A DNA stretch of 64,000 nt from an uncultured Bacilli bacterium (GTDB lineage Bacteria > Bacillota_I > Bacilli_A > RF39 > UBA660): the NCBI GenBank assembly GCA_944358445.1, contig CALVRC010000003.1, positions 1 through 64,000 on the forward strand, in the 5' to 3' direction. Of the stretch, positions 51,741-60,833 are shown in pieces. The number at the start of each line of letters is the position of its first letter. Position 1 is the first letter of the stretch. Under the pieces are notes generated by a model, which saw nothing but the letters and a program-made list of their open reading frames with translations, had not been told where the DNA came from and did no database searches. The position numbers and the translations under genes are program-made.

Positions 51741-52493
51741 TTAATCACCTACTATATATTTCATTATTTGTTTTATTCTTTTTTCATTATTTGTTAGTTC
51801 TAGGTAGCCTATCAAAGCTTCAAGTCCAGTTGCTTTTTTATATACTATTATACTTGTGTTTTTTGGATGTGATAATACTTTATGGTTCCTAGCTCTTTTT
51901 ACTATTTCAAGTTCTTCTGTATTCAAAAAGTCATCTTTAATAAGATTATCCAAAAAATTACTTTGGGCTTTAGCTGAGACATAATTTACAGCTGATTTTT
52001 GCAAATCATTCACTTTATAATTTCCTTTACTTACTAAATATTTTCTGATATATAGTTCATAGCTGGCATCACCGACATAAGCGAGCGCTAGTGAATTTAA
52101 GTTTATATTGTTTAAATAATCTAAGATAAGTTTTATATCTTTTTTATCTTTTTCTCTATTTAATGTTTCTTTTAATTTTAATACTTCATTAGGTGTTTGA
52201 GTTAAATATCCTTCTATCCACTCTCCTTTAAAATCATTATAGTAATGAGTACTAAAATTAATTATATTATCTATAAAATATACTTTATGACCATCTATCT
52301 CTTTTTGAAATTGACATTTGAAATTTTTTAGTAGATGGTTATTATACTCTTTTGTAGTTGCAATAGCAATATCATTACATTTTTCTTTTAATCCATTTAA
52401 AACTAAGGCGGCAGATCCAATAATTATGATTTGTTTGTTATCTAAATCATATTTTTTTAGTTCTTTTAATATTTCTTCTTTATTCATTTTCAT
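51741..52493 (-). CDS. mrnC: Nucleotidyltransferase-like domain fused to Mini-ribonuclease III
   Basis: A 250-aa protein. The C-terminal about 120 residues are Mini-III, an RNase III catalytic domain without dsRBD (NSLALAYVGDASYELYIRKY, VNYVSAKAQSNFL, RARNHKVLSHPK), which matures 23S rRNA. The N-terminal about 125 residues resemble a minimal nucleotidyltransferase (IIIIGSAALVLNG, NDIAIATT, LNREKDKKDIKLIL), but the second metal Asp of the DxD is Ala (D41-x-A43). Stand-alone Mini-III is usual, so this is an unusual fusion. It overlaps rbgA by 14 bases and abuts rlmB. Confidence 0.82.
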   Translation of the reverse strand: MKMNKEEILKELKKYDLDNKQIIIIGSAALVLNGLKEKCNDIAIATTKEYNNHLLKNFKCQFQKEIDGHKVYFIDNIINFSTHYYNDFKGEWIEGYLTQTPNEVLKLKETLNREKDKKDIKLILDYLNNINLNSLALAYVGDASYELYIRKYLVSKGNYKVNDLQKSAVNYVSAKAQSNFLDNLIKDDFLNTEELEIVKRARNHKVLSHPKNTSIIVYKKATGLEALIGYLELTNNEKRIKQIMKYIVGD

Positions 52494-53343
52494 CTACCCT
52501 ATCAAATGTTACGCCTTTGATGTAACCATTTTTAACGTCACCAATTATTAGAGAAACTACTTTTTCGTAATCAATGTCTCCACCTTTAATTAAGCATCCT
52601 CTTTTTTTTCCAATTTCTTCAATGCTTACAACAATATCCTCATCTAGCTCATCTAAATTATATCTTTCTTTTAATATATTTGGATAATGCTTTTCTAGTG
52701 TAAGTAAAATATGACAAGCAACATCAAATAAAGGTAGGTTTTCTTCTTTGATTGCTGTTAAAGCAGCAAGATTTAATGCTTCTTTTTGGTCTAGTTTTGG
52801 CCATAATATTCCAGGAGAGTCTAATAACTCTATTTTATCATTGACTCTTATCCAATTTAGGTTTTTGGTAACTCCTGGTTTGTTGCCTATGCTGGCGACT
52901 TTTTTACCGGCTAAACGATTTATCAAGGTTGATTTACCAACATTCGGAACACCAACTACTAATACTCTAGCTTTTCTATTTAATAAACCTTGGTCTTCTC
53001 TTTTCTTCCACTTATCTTCTAATAATTTTTCAGTTGCATTTAAAACCTGCTTTAAGTTACTATTATTTTCTAGGTTTATAAGTACTACTGTATAACCTTC
53101 TTTTTCATAGTACTTTATCCATTTATTAGTCTCTTCTTTATCACATAAATCAGCTTTGGTCATAATCATTAATCTAGGCTTATCTTTAGTATAATCATCT
53201 ATATCAATGATTTTAGATGATTTTGGCATACGACTATCTACCACTTCATAAACAATATCAATATATTTTAAGTTTTCTTTGATTAATCTTTTTGTTTTGG
53301 CCATATGACCTGGATACCAGTTGATATTTAACTTTTCATTCAT
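52480..53343 (-). CDS. rbgA: Ribosome biogenesis GTPase RbgA (YlqF)
   Basis: About 287 aa from ATG 53343 (AGGAAGTG upstream; GTG 53352 in frame). Circularly permuted GTPase: G4 TKAD comes first, then G1 GVPNVGKS and G3 DSPG. N-terminal INWYPGHMAKTKRLIKE is the RbgA signature. It promotes late 50S assembly. Confidence 0.95.
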   Translation of the reverse strand: MNEKLNINWYPGHMAKTKRLIKENLKYIDIVYEVVDSRMPKSSKIIDIDDYTKDKPRLMIMTKADLCDKEETNKWIKYYEKEGYTVVLINLENNSNLKQVLNATEKLLEDKWKKREDQGLLNRKARVLVVGVPNVGKSTLINRLAGKKVASIGNKPGVTKNLNWIRVNDKIELLDSPGILWPKLDQKEALNLAALTAIKEENLPLFDVACHILLTLEKHYPNILKERYNLDELDEDIVVSIEEIGKKRGCLIKGGDIDYEKVVSLIIGDVKNGYIKGVTFDRVDENE

Positions 53344-53416
53344 TATAATCACTTCCTCGTTTTAAATCCATTTCATTATATCATAATTTATTACAAAAGA
53401 AAAAGCAGACATAAAT

Positions 53417-54013
53417 CTACTCAATATTATTAGGATAATCCTTCATTATTTGAATAGCAACGCTTTCTTTTCTGATAATTGTAATTTTTTCATTTTCTAT
53501 TTTAATAATTGATGATGGTTCATTATTAATTATTCCAGCATCTTCAACATATGAAATATGTTTTAATAATTCTTTTTTTATTTTTTTAGGATTAGTTATA
53601 GTACTTTGCCCAGAAATATTCGCACTTGTGGAAATAACTGGATTACCAAGTTCATTTATAATCCCCATTAATTCTTTATTATCAGGAATTCTTATTCCTA
53701 CTAAATTAGTTCCAGCGGTTATTCTATTATTTACTTTATCATTTTTATGAAGTAAAATGGTTAATTTTCCTGGCAAAAATTTTTGAATTATTTCTTCTTC
53801 TAATGGCTTTAAATCTTTAGTATACTTTTTTAACATATTAATACTATCTACTAATAATAGTAATGGCTTTTTTTCATCTCTTTGTTTACATTCATAAACC
53901 TTTTCTATAGCTTTAATATTAGTCGCATCAGCCATAATTCCATATACAGTATCTGTCGGTGTTATTACTAAATTACCTTTTTTTATTTCATCTACTATTT
54001 TCTTTTTGTTCAT
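53417..54013 (-). CDS. Threonylcarbamoyl-AMP synthase (TsaC/YwlC)
   Basis: About 198 aa from ATG 54013 (GGTGA upstream). Sua5/YciO/YrdC fold: GNLVITPTDTVYGIMADATN, KRDEKKPL-like, VGIRIPDN and VISTSANISGQST. It makes the t6A precursor for ANN-reading tRNAs. It lacks the extra Sua5 C-terminal domain, so it is TsaC type. Confidence 0.92.
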   Translation of the reverse strand: MNKKKIVDEIKKGNLVITPTDTVYGIMADATNIKAIEKVYECKQRDEKKPLLLLVDSINMLKKYTKDLKPLEEEIIQKFLPGKLTILLHKNDKVNNRITAGTNLVGIRIPDNKELMGIINELGNPVISTSANISGQSTITNPKKIKKELLKHISYVEDAGIINNEPSSIIKIENEKITIIRKESVAIQIMKDYPNNIE

Positions 54014-54199
54014 ATAAATCACCTTTTTTTAAATTAATATTATTTGTATCTAAGCACGTCTGTTAGAATACTATAGTCATATTATTTTCCAATTAGTTTT
54101 ACTTTATTTGCCATATTTACATTAGTTTTATCATTAATAAATAAACTTTTATTTGTTATAAGATAATACTTTTCTTATTTATATAATCTTACCTCATTT

Positions 54200-54685
54200 C
54201 TATATATTGCTTGAATTTGTTTGAATGTATTGTATCATATTTTCAAGGTTTTCTTCTACTACAAAATCATATCCTTGTTTAAACATGATTTGAGTTTTTT
54301 CATCCGTATCTTTCATTGTTTTTCCAACCATTTGTACAAGTAATTTTGAAAAATTTCCAAGTTTAGAATAATCAATGCCACCTCTTAGATAAAATAATGG
54401 TGTGTTAATGTGATTAGCTGTTTTTAGTTCATTTAAATATTTATCTGAATATGGGTATGCGCCTACAGCTCCGTAGCAAATAACGGTATATCTATTTTGT
54501 ATTTTATTAATACCCTTGATTTTTCCTGCACATACCCAACCTAAATAAATTATTTTTTCACCATTTTCTAATTTTCTATTTACTTCTTCGGATGAATAAA
54601 AAGGAATATTTAATTTTTTACTTAACATCTCTGCATATTTTAAAGTATGACCACACTTACTTTCATATACTATACTTTTAATCAT
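54200..54685 (-). CDS. Flavodoxin-like protein
   Basis: A 161-aa protein with a flavodoxin/HemG-type start (IVYESKCGHTLKYAEMLSKK), though the FMN phosphate loop is atypical (YESKCGHT), then IIYLGWVCAGKIKGINK and FYLRGGIDYSKL. Small redox protein or protoporphyrinogen-oxidase relative. Single gene. The 180 bp downstream hold nothing recognised. Confidence 0.75.
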   Translation of the reverse strand: MIKSIVYESKCGHTLKYAEMLSKKLNIPFYSSEEVNRKLENGEKIIYLGWVCAGKIKGINKIQNRYTVICYGAVGAYPYSDKYLNELKTANHINTPLFYLRGGIDYSKLGNFSKLLVQMVGKTMKDTDEKTQIMFKQGYDFVVEENLENMIQYIQTNSSNI

Positions 54686-54716
54686 ATATTCACCTATTTC
54701 CTTTTGTTTAATTATA

Positions 54717-55151
54717 TCATTTATTGAATGATAATAAAACTGTACATTTTTTGTACAGTTTTATTTTTGAGTTCATCATTATTTTATAAATTGCTTTTAA
54801 CTTTTCTTTTTTATTATGATTCATCTCAATAAAATTGATATGGAGTTGATATCCACTATCAAAACTAAATAGCAATTCTACTTTACCATGCTTAAAATTG
54901 ATTGCACTACTGGAAATAGAAGTATAAGGAAATATATGAATTTTCTTATAAGTGAAAGCAAGAGGATCTCTATCAAATAAAATCATTTTTTTATCAGTAA
55001 ATACTGCATAATCTTTACTATTTTTATAACTACCTAAAATAATTTCACTATCGCTAACATATTCTGTTGCATAATCTGGTAAATTAGGTGTTTCTATTTC
55101 TTGTTTAAAATCAAAATATTTAGATAATTCCTTAAATTTTATATACGCCAT
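54717..55151 (-). CDS. Bacterial PH-domain protein
   Basis: About 144 aa from ATG 55151 (GGTGGTG upstream). KYFDFKQEIETPN, then DYAVFTDKKMILFDRDPLAF, TYKKIHIFPYTSIS, matches the bacterial PH domain (bPH_1, PF08000-like). Soluble, role unknown. The DNA after its stop has a TGTACAG palindrome with T-run that may end transcription. Confidence 0.75.
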   Translation of the reverse strand: MAYIKFKELSKYFDFKQEIETPNLPDYATEYVSDSEIILGSYKNSKDYAVFTDKKMILFDRDPLAFTYKKIHIFPYTSISSSAINFKHGKVELLFSFDSGYQLHINFIEMNHNKKEKLKAIYKIMMNSKIKLYKKCTVLLSFNK

Positions 55152-55176
55152 AAATACACCACCATCTTTATTGTAC

Positions 55177-55207
55177 AAAAAAAAGGAATATTTTCAATTC
55201 CTTTTTA
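55177..55207 (-). terminator. Terminator of the truncated surface-protein gene
   Basis: Minus-strand AAAAAGGAAT/ATTCCTTTTT stem followed by T8. Confidence 0.8.
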
Positions 55208-55212
55208 AATTA

Positions 55213-56578
55213 TTAATTTTTTATTGAAATATTATTACGGAAAGTTTTATTTCCAGCTGCATCTACTAAACAAACACTAATGCCTTCATGACTTCCAGGA
55301 ATATAATAATCACCTTTATAAGTATCAGTTAAAGTACCAAATAAAGTGCCTTTAGCTATTAATTCATCACATGATTGAAAATTATTATCTAAATCATAGT
55401 AAAGTTTAAATGAACCGCTATTATCACTCATTTCGTAATGAATACTACCTGTATATTCTTTATTACTTTCCAAATCACCAATAGATGGAGCTGTATTATC
55501 AACTACTATATTACCAGTTTGACCACCTATTGTTGTATCGTCAGCAGTTAATGTTTTTCCTTCATTACCAGCAGCATCAGCATATCCATAAATTTCAAAA
55601 CTTAAACGTCCTTCTTTGTTGTTAACATTATATACTTTTGAATAAATATAATATTTTTCACCATTTGCTGTTTGTTGTTCTACTGGTTCACCATATTGGA
55701 AAACTTCTTCACCATTAATTTTTACATATGGACTTACTGCTAACTTTTCACTAAAATGAACATTTATATAAACTTTATCACCATTAGTAACATACATGGT
55801 ATCATTATACTTTTCTCCACCATAAATACCTAAAGATTTATAAACTGGTGCTGTTTTATCAACAATAACATATTCTTCTGTATTATTATTTGATAAATCT
55901 TCTGACTTATTTCCTGCTTTATCATAAATGTTAGAAATATTAAATTCTACTTTTCCTTCTTTAGTCTCATCAGTTACATCAAATAATACAGCATACATAT
56001 ATTTTCCATTATTAACTGCAGTTTGATTAACTTTATATGTTTGACCATTAATAGTAAATGTTGGATTTTCTCTTAATTCTTCATCTACATTTAAGTAAAT
56101 ACCAACTTTATCTCCAACTTTAGCATATCTTTCATTGCTATTATTTGAATTTACACGAATATCTACTTTTGCAGCAGGAATAGTATCAACTGTAAATTCT
56201 ACTTCTGATTTGTTTAATGCGGCATCTTTAACTTGGATTTTATAACTTCCATTCTCATTAAAGTTTACTTCATTAAAATCTATTTTTTGATTATCTTTCC
56301 ATACAATAACTTCATAGTCGTTAGTCTCTTTAATTTCAAGGTCTACCTTATTAAAGAATAATCCTTTGTTTTCTGTACCTTCATAATCTACACCATTAAT
56401 AGCAATAACTGGTCCTGTTCTATCGACTCTAAATGTCATTTCATCTTTATTTCCTGCTTTATCTGTTGCTACTAAAGTGTGATCACCATCAGCACAAATT
56501 ACACTTCCATCATAATTTTGTTCATTTAATGTAAATGATTTTAAGTTTGATTCTTCAACTGTTGCACTTGACTTTTTA
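55213..56578 (-). pseudogene. 5'-truncated Ig-like-repeat surface protein
   Basis: An open frame of about 455 codons of tandem Ig-like/bacterial Ig domains (VDRTGPVIAINGVDY, VDTIPAAKVDIRV, VDKTAPVYKSLGIY, VDNTAPSIGDLESN). The frame runs upstream past the first ATG (56439) to a TAA near 56579 and has no signal peptide, plausible start or ribosome binding site at its 5' end. It begins right after the lepB terminator. It looks like the 3' part of a larger cell-surface protein whose start was lost. Translation from ATG 56439 (408 aa) would make a cytosolic fragment. Confidence 0.7.
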
Positions 56579-56589
56579 ATTTATAATAA

Positions 56590-56632
56590 ACTTTTACTTA
56601 AAAAAAATTATAGATTAATCTATTCTATAATT
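56590..56632 (-). terminator. Terminator of lepB
   Basis: Minus-strand AATTATAGA/TCTATAATT stem followed by T8, overlapping the lepB stop. Confidence 0.75.
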
Positions 56633-57173
56633 TATTAAAGTTACCAAATTTATTTAGGGGGAAAATTGCAAAATTAGTTGTTCCTTCAATATCTTTTTCA
56701 GAAATCAAGCCGATATATCTACTATCTGTAGAATTGGTTCTATTATCTCCCATAACGAAATAATATCCTTTTGGTATTTTTTTATAACCTATTTCTTCTA
56801 GCTTAAAATCATATGTTTCTTGATTATTTTTTAAAAAATCTTCTTCTATATATTTATCATCTATATAAAGTTTATTATCTTTATATTCCACAGTTTCTCC
56901 TGGAAGGCCAATTACTCTTTTGATTAATTTTGAATTATTATAATTAAAGACAACTATATCAAATCTTTTGTAAGATTTGTCATATTTTTTTAACAATAAT
57001 ATTTCTTTATCATTTAAAGTAGAATACATTGACATGCCTTCGACTTGAACTGGAGTTATAATAAAACTTCTTATTAGAGCTACAACAATAACAATAATAA
57101 TATATGGTAATGTTGCTTTTAAGGCATTACTTATTTTATTTTTTTTGCTTTCTTTGGGATTTTCTAATTCCAT
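56625..57173 (-). CDS. lepB: Signal peptidase I
   Basis: A 182-aa protein: one N-terminal membrane helix, nucleophile S48 in VEGMSMYSTL, general base K85 in KLIKRVIGLPGE, then GYYFVMGDNRTNSTDSR. Cleaves secretory signal peptides. It lies after rplS, 42 bases apart. Confidence 0.95.
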   Translation of the reverse strand: MELENPKESKKNKISNALKATLPYIIIVIVVALIRSFIITPVQVEGMSMYSTLNDKEILLLKKYDKSYKRFDIVVFNYNNSKLIKRVIGLPGETVEYKDNKLYIDDKYIEEDFLKNNQETYDFKLEEIGYKKIPKGYYFVMGDNRTNSTDSRYIGLISEKDIEGTTNFAIFPLNKFGNFNKL

Positions 57174-57214
57174 TATTTCCCTCCTTTATATGAAAAAATA
57201 AGGTCTTAACGGCC

Positions 57215-57553
57215 TTATTTTCTTTCTTTAATTTTTGCTTGTCCTTTAAGGTCACGTAAATAATTAAGTTTAGCTCTTCTAACTTTACCTTTTCTAATTA
57301 CTTCTACGCTATCAACCTTTGGTGAACTATATGGGAAAGTTCTTTCTACACCAATACCACTAGATTTTTTTCTAACTGTGTAGTTTTTACTAACTCCACT
57401 ACCTTTGATAGCTATTACGATACCTTCGAACGCTTGAATTCTTTCACGTTTTCCTTCAATAATACGAACATTTACTTTGATTGTATCACCAACGCGGAAT
57501 TCTGGTAGGTCTGTTCTGATTTGTTTTTGAGTTATTTTATCTACCAAATTCAT
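57215..57553 (-). CDS. rplS: 50S ribosomal protein L19
   Basis: About 112 aa from ATG 57553 (GGAGTGATAGT upstream). Family core: [67 protein letters not shown]. Located downstream of trmD/rimM as in most Firmicutes, with its own promoter and leader. Confidence 0.97.
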   Translation of the reverse strand: MNLVDKITQKQIRTDLPEFRVGDTIKVNVRIIEGKRERIQAFEGIVIAIKGSGVSKNYTVRKKSSGIGVERTFPYSSPKVDSVEVIRKGKVRRAKLNYLRDLKGQAKIKERK

Positions 57554-57555
57554 AC

Positions 57556-57646
57556 TATCACTCCTTTGCATAAATCTATGTTCATAAGTTTACTCCCAGC
57601 GGAACATGACGTATTAGATTGTATCATAATTTTTAGGAAAGTTCAA
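57556..57646 (-). promoter_or_regulatory. rplS promoter and L19-leader-like element
   Basis: TTGAAC (57646-57641), 17 bp, TACAAT (57623-57618) on the minus strand, then a structured leader with ATGTTC and GAACAT arms around a CGCTGGGAGTAAACTTAT core, just before the ribosome binding site. This resembles the Firmicutes L19 leader that lets L19 repress its own mRNA. Confidence 0.6.
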
Positions 57647-57651
57647 GAGTA

Positions 57652-58038
57652 TTAAAGTTTATTTTCTATAATTAAATTATATGCCTCATAAGGGAAAATT
57701 AATTCACGCTTTGAAAGATTATATAATTTAATAATGTTCTTTATTTTTTCTTCAAGGTTATTTGTTTTTAGGATATTATTTTTATATGTTTTATATATTT
57801 GTATTTCTTCAAAAGTTAAGTTTTCATAATCATCTGCAGTAATCATAATAGTAAGCGCATAATTTATCTTTTCTTTTTTATTTAAATTATGATTATTAGT
57901 TCTAAAGAAACTTTCTTCTAAGTCTTTTAAATCTTTTAGTTTTTTTAAATTATAGATGCATATTATTTCTATCAGTTCGTTTATTATACTTGAATTATCC
58001 TTATTTATATGTTTTTTTATCTCATTAATTAAATTCAT
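57652..58038 (-). CDS. Unknown 128-aa helical protein
   Basis: Not recognised. Entirely helical, rich in Lys/Asn/Ile, with no Cys pair, signal or membrane segment. Its start lies one base after the stop of the upstream 150-aa gene, so it belongs to the rimM-trmD operon. It may be a lineage-specific ribosome or tRNA factor, but only the location suggests this. Confidence 0.65.
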   Translation of the reverse strand: MNLINEIKKHINKDNSSIINELIEIICIYNLKKLKDLKDLEESFFRTNNHNLNKKEKINYALTIMITADDYENLTFEEIQIYKTYKNNILKTNNLEEKIKNIIKLYNLSKRELIFPYEAYNLIIENKL

Positions 58039-58039
58039 A

Positions 58040-58483
58040 TTATCTTGATTTACCTGCTGACTTTGTGTTCTGCTTAGTTAATTGTTCTAACTTTTCTTTT
58101 AATTCTAATTCAACCATGCCTACTTTTTTTAAAAGACTTTTTATATATTTTTTATCTAAAAATTTAGAGTATTTATTCATAATAATATTTTTATATCTGG
58201 CAACATCATCAATTACTAATTCTAAGTTTTCTGGGTCTTCGTCATCATCATCAATTACAGTGAGTAAGAAAGCTAAATAAGTATCTAACTTGTGTTTAAT
58301 TTTTCTTTTTAAAACATTGGCAATTAAAAAAGGTTCAACCAAGACCAATCTACTGACTTCAACGCCTTCATAAGGGACATTATTTTGTGGTCTTATTTTA
58401 AAGCCATGGAGTCTATTATAGTCAATATATCCATATACTATTTCATTATTATCTTTATCACAAATATAATATCTCTCATCCAT
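58040..58483 (-). CDS. Unknown 147-aa protein in the trmD operon
   Basis: From ATG 58483 (AAGGTGATAAAA upstream). N-terminal beta-rich part ([28 protein letters not shown]), an acidic DDDDEDPEN stretch and a C-terminal coiled coil ending in basic residues. Overlaps trmD by 8 bases. Not recognised. Confidence 0.65.
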   Translation of the reverse strand: MDERYYICDKDNNEIVYGYIDYNRLHGFKIRPQNNVPYEGVEVSRLVLVEPFLIANVLKRKIKHKLDTYLAFLLTVIDDDDEDPENLELVIDDVARYKNIIMNKYSKFLDKKYIKSLLKKVGMVELELKEKLEQLTKQNTKSAGKSR

Positions 58484-59156
58484 TTTTATCACCTTCTAAT
58501 AAATCTGGCCTACGTTCTTTAGTCTTTTTTAATGCTTCTTCTTCTCTGAATTTTTTAATATTTGCATGGTGTCCAGATAATAAGACGTCAGGAACCTTCA
58601 TCCCTCTAAAGTTTACTGGTTTAGTATATACAGGGTAATCTAATAAATTATTATTAAATGAATCATTTAAATGGGATTCTTTTTTTATTACACCGTCTAT
58701 TAATCTAACTACACTATCAGTTATAACCATACTAGCGAGTTCGCCACCAGTTAAAACATAATCACCTATACTTATTTCTAAATCGGCTAGTGTTCTAATT
58801 CTTTCATCAAATCCTTCATAATGACCACAAATTAGGATTAAATGTTTTTCTTTAGATAAATCATAAGCTATTTTTTGTTTATATACTTTGCCTTGTGGGG
58901 TCATAAGAATTACTTTAGTATTTTCTTTTTTTAAATCTTCTACTGCGTCAAAGATAGGCTCTGGCATTAAAACCATACCTCTACCCCCACCAAAGCCATA
59001 GTCATCGACTTTTTTATGAGGATCTTTACTATATTTTCTTATATCATGAATTTGGATATCAACTAATTTATTTTGAATTGCCCTTTTGATGATTGAAGCA
59101 TTTATAAAACCTTCAAACATTTCTGGGAATATGGTTAAAATATCAATCTTCATCAA
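58476..59156 (-). CDS. trmD: tRNA (guanine-N1-)-methyltransferase TrmD
   Basis: A 226-aa SPOUT methyltransferase: [73 protein letters not shown]. Makes m1G37 in tRNAs. Overlaps rimM by 14 bases. Confidence 0.97.
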   Translation of the reverse strand: MMKIDILTIFPEMFEGFINASIIKRAIQNKLVDIQIHDIRKYSKDPHKKVDDYGFGGGRGMVLMPEPIFDAVEDLKKENTKVILMTPQGKVYKQKIAYDLSKEKHLILICGHYEGFDERIRTLADLEISIGDYVLTGGELASMVITDSVVRLIDGVIKKESHLNDSFNNNLLDYPVYTKPVNFRGMKVPDVLLSGHHANIKKFREEEALKKTKERRPDLLEGDKNG

Positions 59157-59613
59157 TAAATCCTTTTATTAAATTTAGTTTGATATTTTCATTTACTTCT
59201 TTGACAAATTCATCAACATAAGGTATTAAGTATTCTTTCTCACCTTTAACAACAAGGATTTCTCCCCCACCATTATTTATAATGTCTTTTAATATTCCTA
59301 TATATTTATCATTATTATATACTTTTTTACCAATTAATTCTTCATTTAGTGGGCCATTAAATTTGAATTCTTCTTTGTTTATGTAAACTTTATTTCCTTT
59401 AAATTTTAAAACATCATTAATATTATTATAATTTTCAAAAGTAACCATATCATAATTTTTGTGTTTTCTATATGTTTTTATTTTTAATTTTTCATTATTT
59501 ATATATAGATTATTATTTGGTTTAAAAACAATATCTTTATATTTAAAATTAGAGATGATGCGAGTTTCCCCTTTAATGCCATGGGTATTTACCAAATCAC
59601 CAATATAAAGCAT
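59143..59613 (-). CDS. rimM: Ribosome maturation factor RimM
   Basis: About 156 aa from ATG 59613 (GAGGTG six bases upstream; GTG 59622 and ATG 59619 also in frame). [20 protein letters not shown] is the RimM start, with the PRC-barrel C-terminus ([20 protein letters not shown]). Assembles the 30S head. Conserved rimM-trmD order. Confidence 0.92.
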   Translation of the reverse strand: MLYIGDLVNTHGIKGETRIISNFKYKDIVFKPNNNLYINNEKLKIKTYRKHKNYDMVTFENYNNINDVLKFKGNKVYINKEEFKFNGPLNEELIGKKVYNNDKYIGILKDIINNGGGEILVVKGEKEYLIPYVDEFVKEVNENIKLNLIKGFIDED

Positions 59614-59624
59614 TTTCATCACCT

Positions 59625-60347
59625 CTACTTTGTTAATTCATATAAAATGATACTTGTGGCTACGCCAACATTTAAACTTTCGCATTTACTATTCATTGGA
59701 ATATATAAATATTCATCGCATAAGTCTAATAGTTTCTCATCTACGCCTTTGCCTTCATTGCCCATTATTATAGCAAAGGTTTGAAATTTTTCAATATTTT
59801 TTATATTTTTTCCACCTGTAACTTTGGTACCAAATATTGGAATTTTCCCTTTAATTTCTTTTAAATAATCATATAAATCTTTTTTTACAATATTTGTTTT
59901 GAAAATCATTCCTTGGGAAGATCTAATTACTTTATCACTATATGGATCAGCACATTTATCATTTATGATGATAGTATCAATATTAAATGCGGCACTACTT
60001 CTAATAATTGTTCCTAAATTTCCTGGGTCTTGAACACTATCTAATATTAATAATTTATTACCAGTTATAGTAGTGTTTTTTAATTTGCATACCCCAATGA
60101 TTCCGACTGGGGTTTCTACATCAGATAAGTATTTTAATACATTTTTAGTAATATAACTAGTTTTAGTGTCTAAACTAAATTCTTTATCTTCTAAAATTAA
60201 TAATTCTTCTAGGAAACCACTTTCATAGGCTTCTTTGACTAAGTGAGCTCCTTCTACTAAGAATAATCCTTGTTTATCCCGATATTTCTTTTGTTTTAAT
60301 TTAGCAAGTTCTTTTATTTTTGGATTATTTATGGATGAGTATAACAT
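59625..60347 (-). CDS. TrmH-family rRNA 2'-O-methyltransferase
   Basis: A 240-aa SpoU-class SPOUT enzyme: LLILDSVQDPGNLGTIIRSS, FAIIMGNEGKGVDEKLLDLC, LYIPMNSKCESLNVGVATSI. N-terminal substrate-binding domain (NPKIKELAKLKQKKYRDKQG). A second paralogue besides rlmB in this window, closer to the YsgA/TsnR branch. The exact target nucleotide is not known. Confidence 0.88.
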   Translation of the reverse strand: MLYSSINNPKIKELAKLKQKKYRDKQGLFLVEGAHLVKEAYESGFLEELLILEDKEFSLDTKTSYITKNVLKYLSDVETPVGIIGVCKLKNTTITGNKLLILDSVQDPGNLGTIIRSSAAFNIDTIIINDKCADPYSDKVIRSSQGMIFKTNIVKKDLYDYLKEIKGKIPIFGTKVTGGKNIKNIEKFQTFAIIMGNEGKGVDEKLLDLCDEYLYIPMNSKCESLNVGVATSIILYELTK

Positions 60348-60365
60348 AATTTCACCTACTTTAGA

Positions 60366-60392
60366 AAAAAGAATTAAATATATTAATTCTCG
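60366..60392 (-). terminator. Terminator of the pseudopilin gene
   Basis: Minus-strand GAATTAA/TTAATTC stem followed by T6. Confidence 0.7.
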
Positions 60393-60757
60393 TCTTGAGT
60401 TATATCATATTCGTATGAAAATTTGCCAGAAGTATAATAAATTTCTACTTCATTAGTCATATCAAATGGTTCATCTGTTTTAGGATTTATTATTTCACCT
60501 GATGGGAGGAATCCTAAATCTTGCAAATCTTTAAGCGTTATAGAACAATCTTTTGTTTCGCATTCTGTCATTTTATAAACGTCTGAAGCAACATAGTTAC
60601 CAGCCGCTCTTTCAAAACTTTGAATCTGTTCATCATAAGCATCTTCTGTACTTTCCAAAATTGTTCTTTGAACTATTGGTATAGTGATGACGGCTATGAT
60701 ACCAAGAACAACAATAACTCCTAATAACTCAACTAACGTAAACCCTTTATTCTTCAT
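60383..60757 (-). CDS. Orphan type IV pseudopilin-like protein
   Basis: A 124-aa protein with a class III prepilin leader (MKNKGFTLVELLGVIVVLGI; cleavage after G5, Glu at +5), followed by a transmembrane N-helix and a globular domain with one Cys pair (ECETKDC). No pilin assembly genes lie nearby, so it must use an apparatus encoded elsewhere, such as a competence or type IV pilus system. Confidence 0.88.
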   Translation of the reverse strand: MKNKGFTLVELLGVIVVLGIIAVITIPIVQRTILESTEDAYDEQIQSFERAAGNYVASDVYKMTECETKDCSITLKDLQDLGFLPSGEIINPKTDEPFDMTNEVEIYYTSGKFSYEYDITQDEN

Positions 60758-60833
60758 TTTTCTTCACCTACTATAAATTATAAAGTAGCCTAGATAATTA
60801 GTCAAGGTTAAAGAATTTAGTTACAAAACATTT

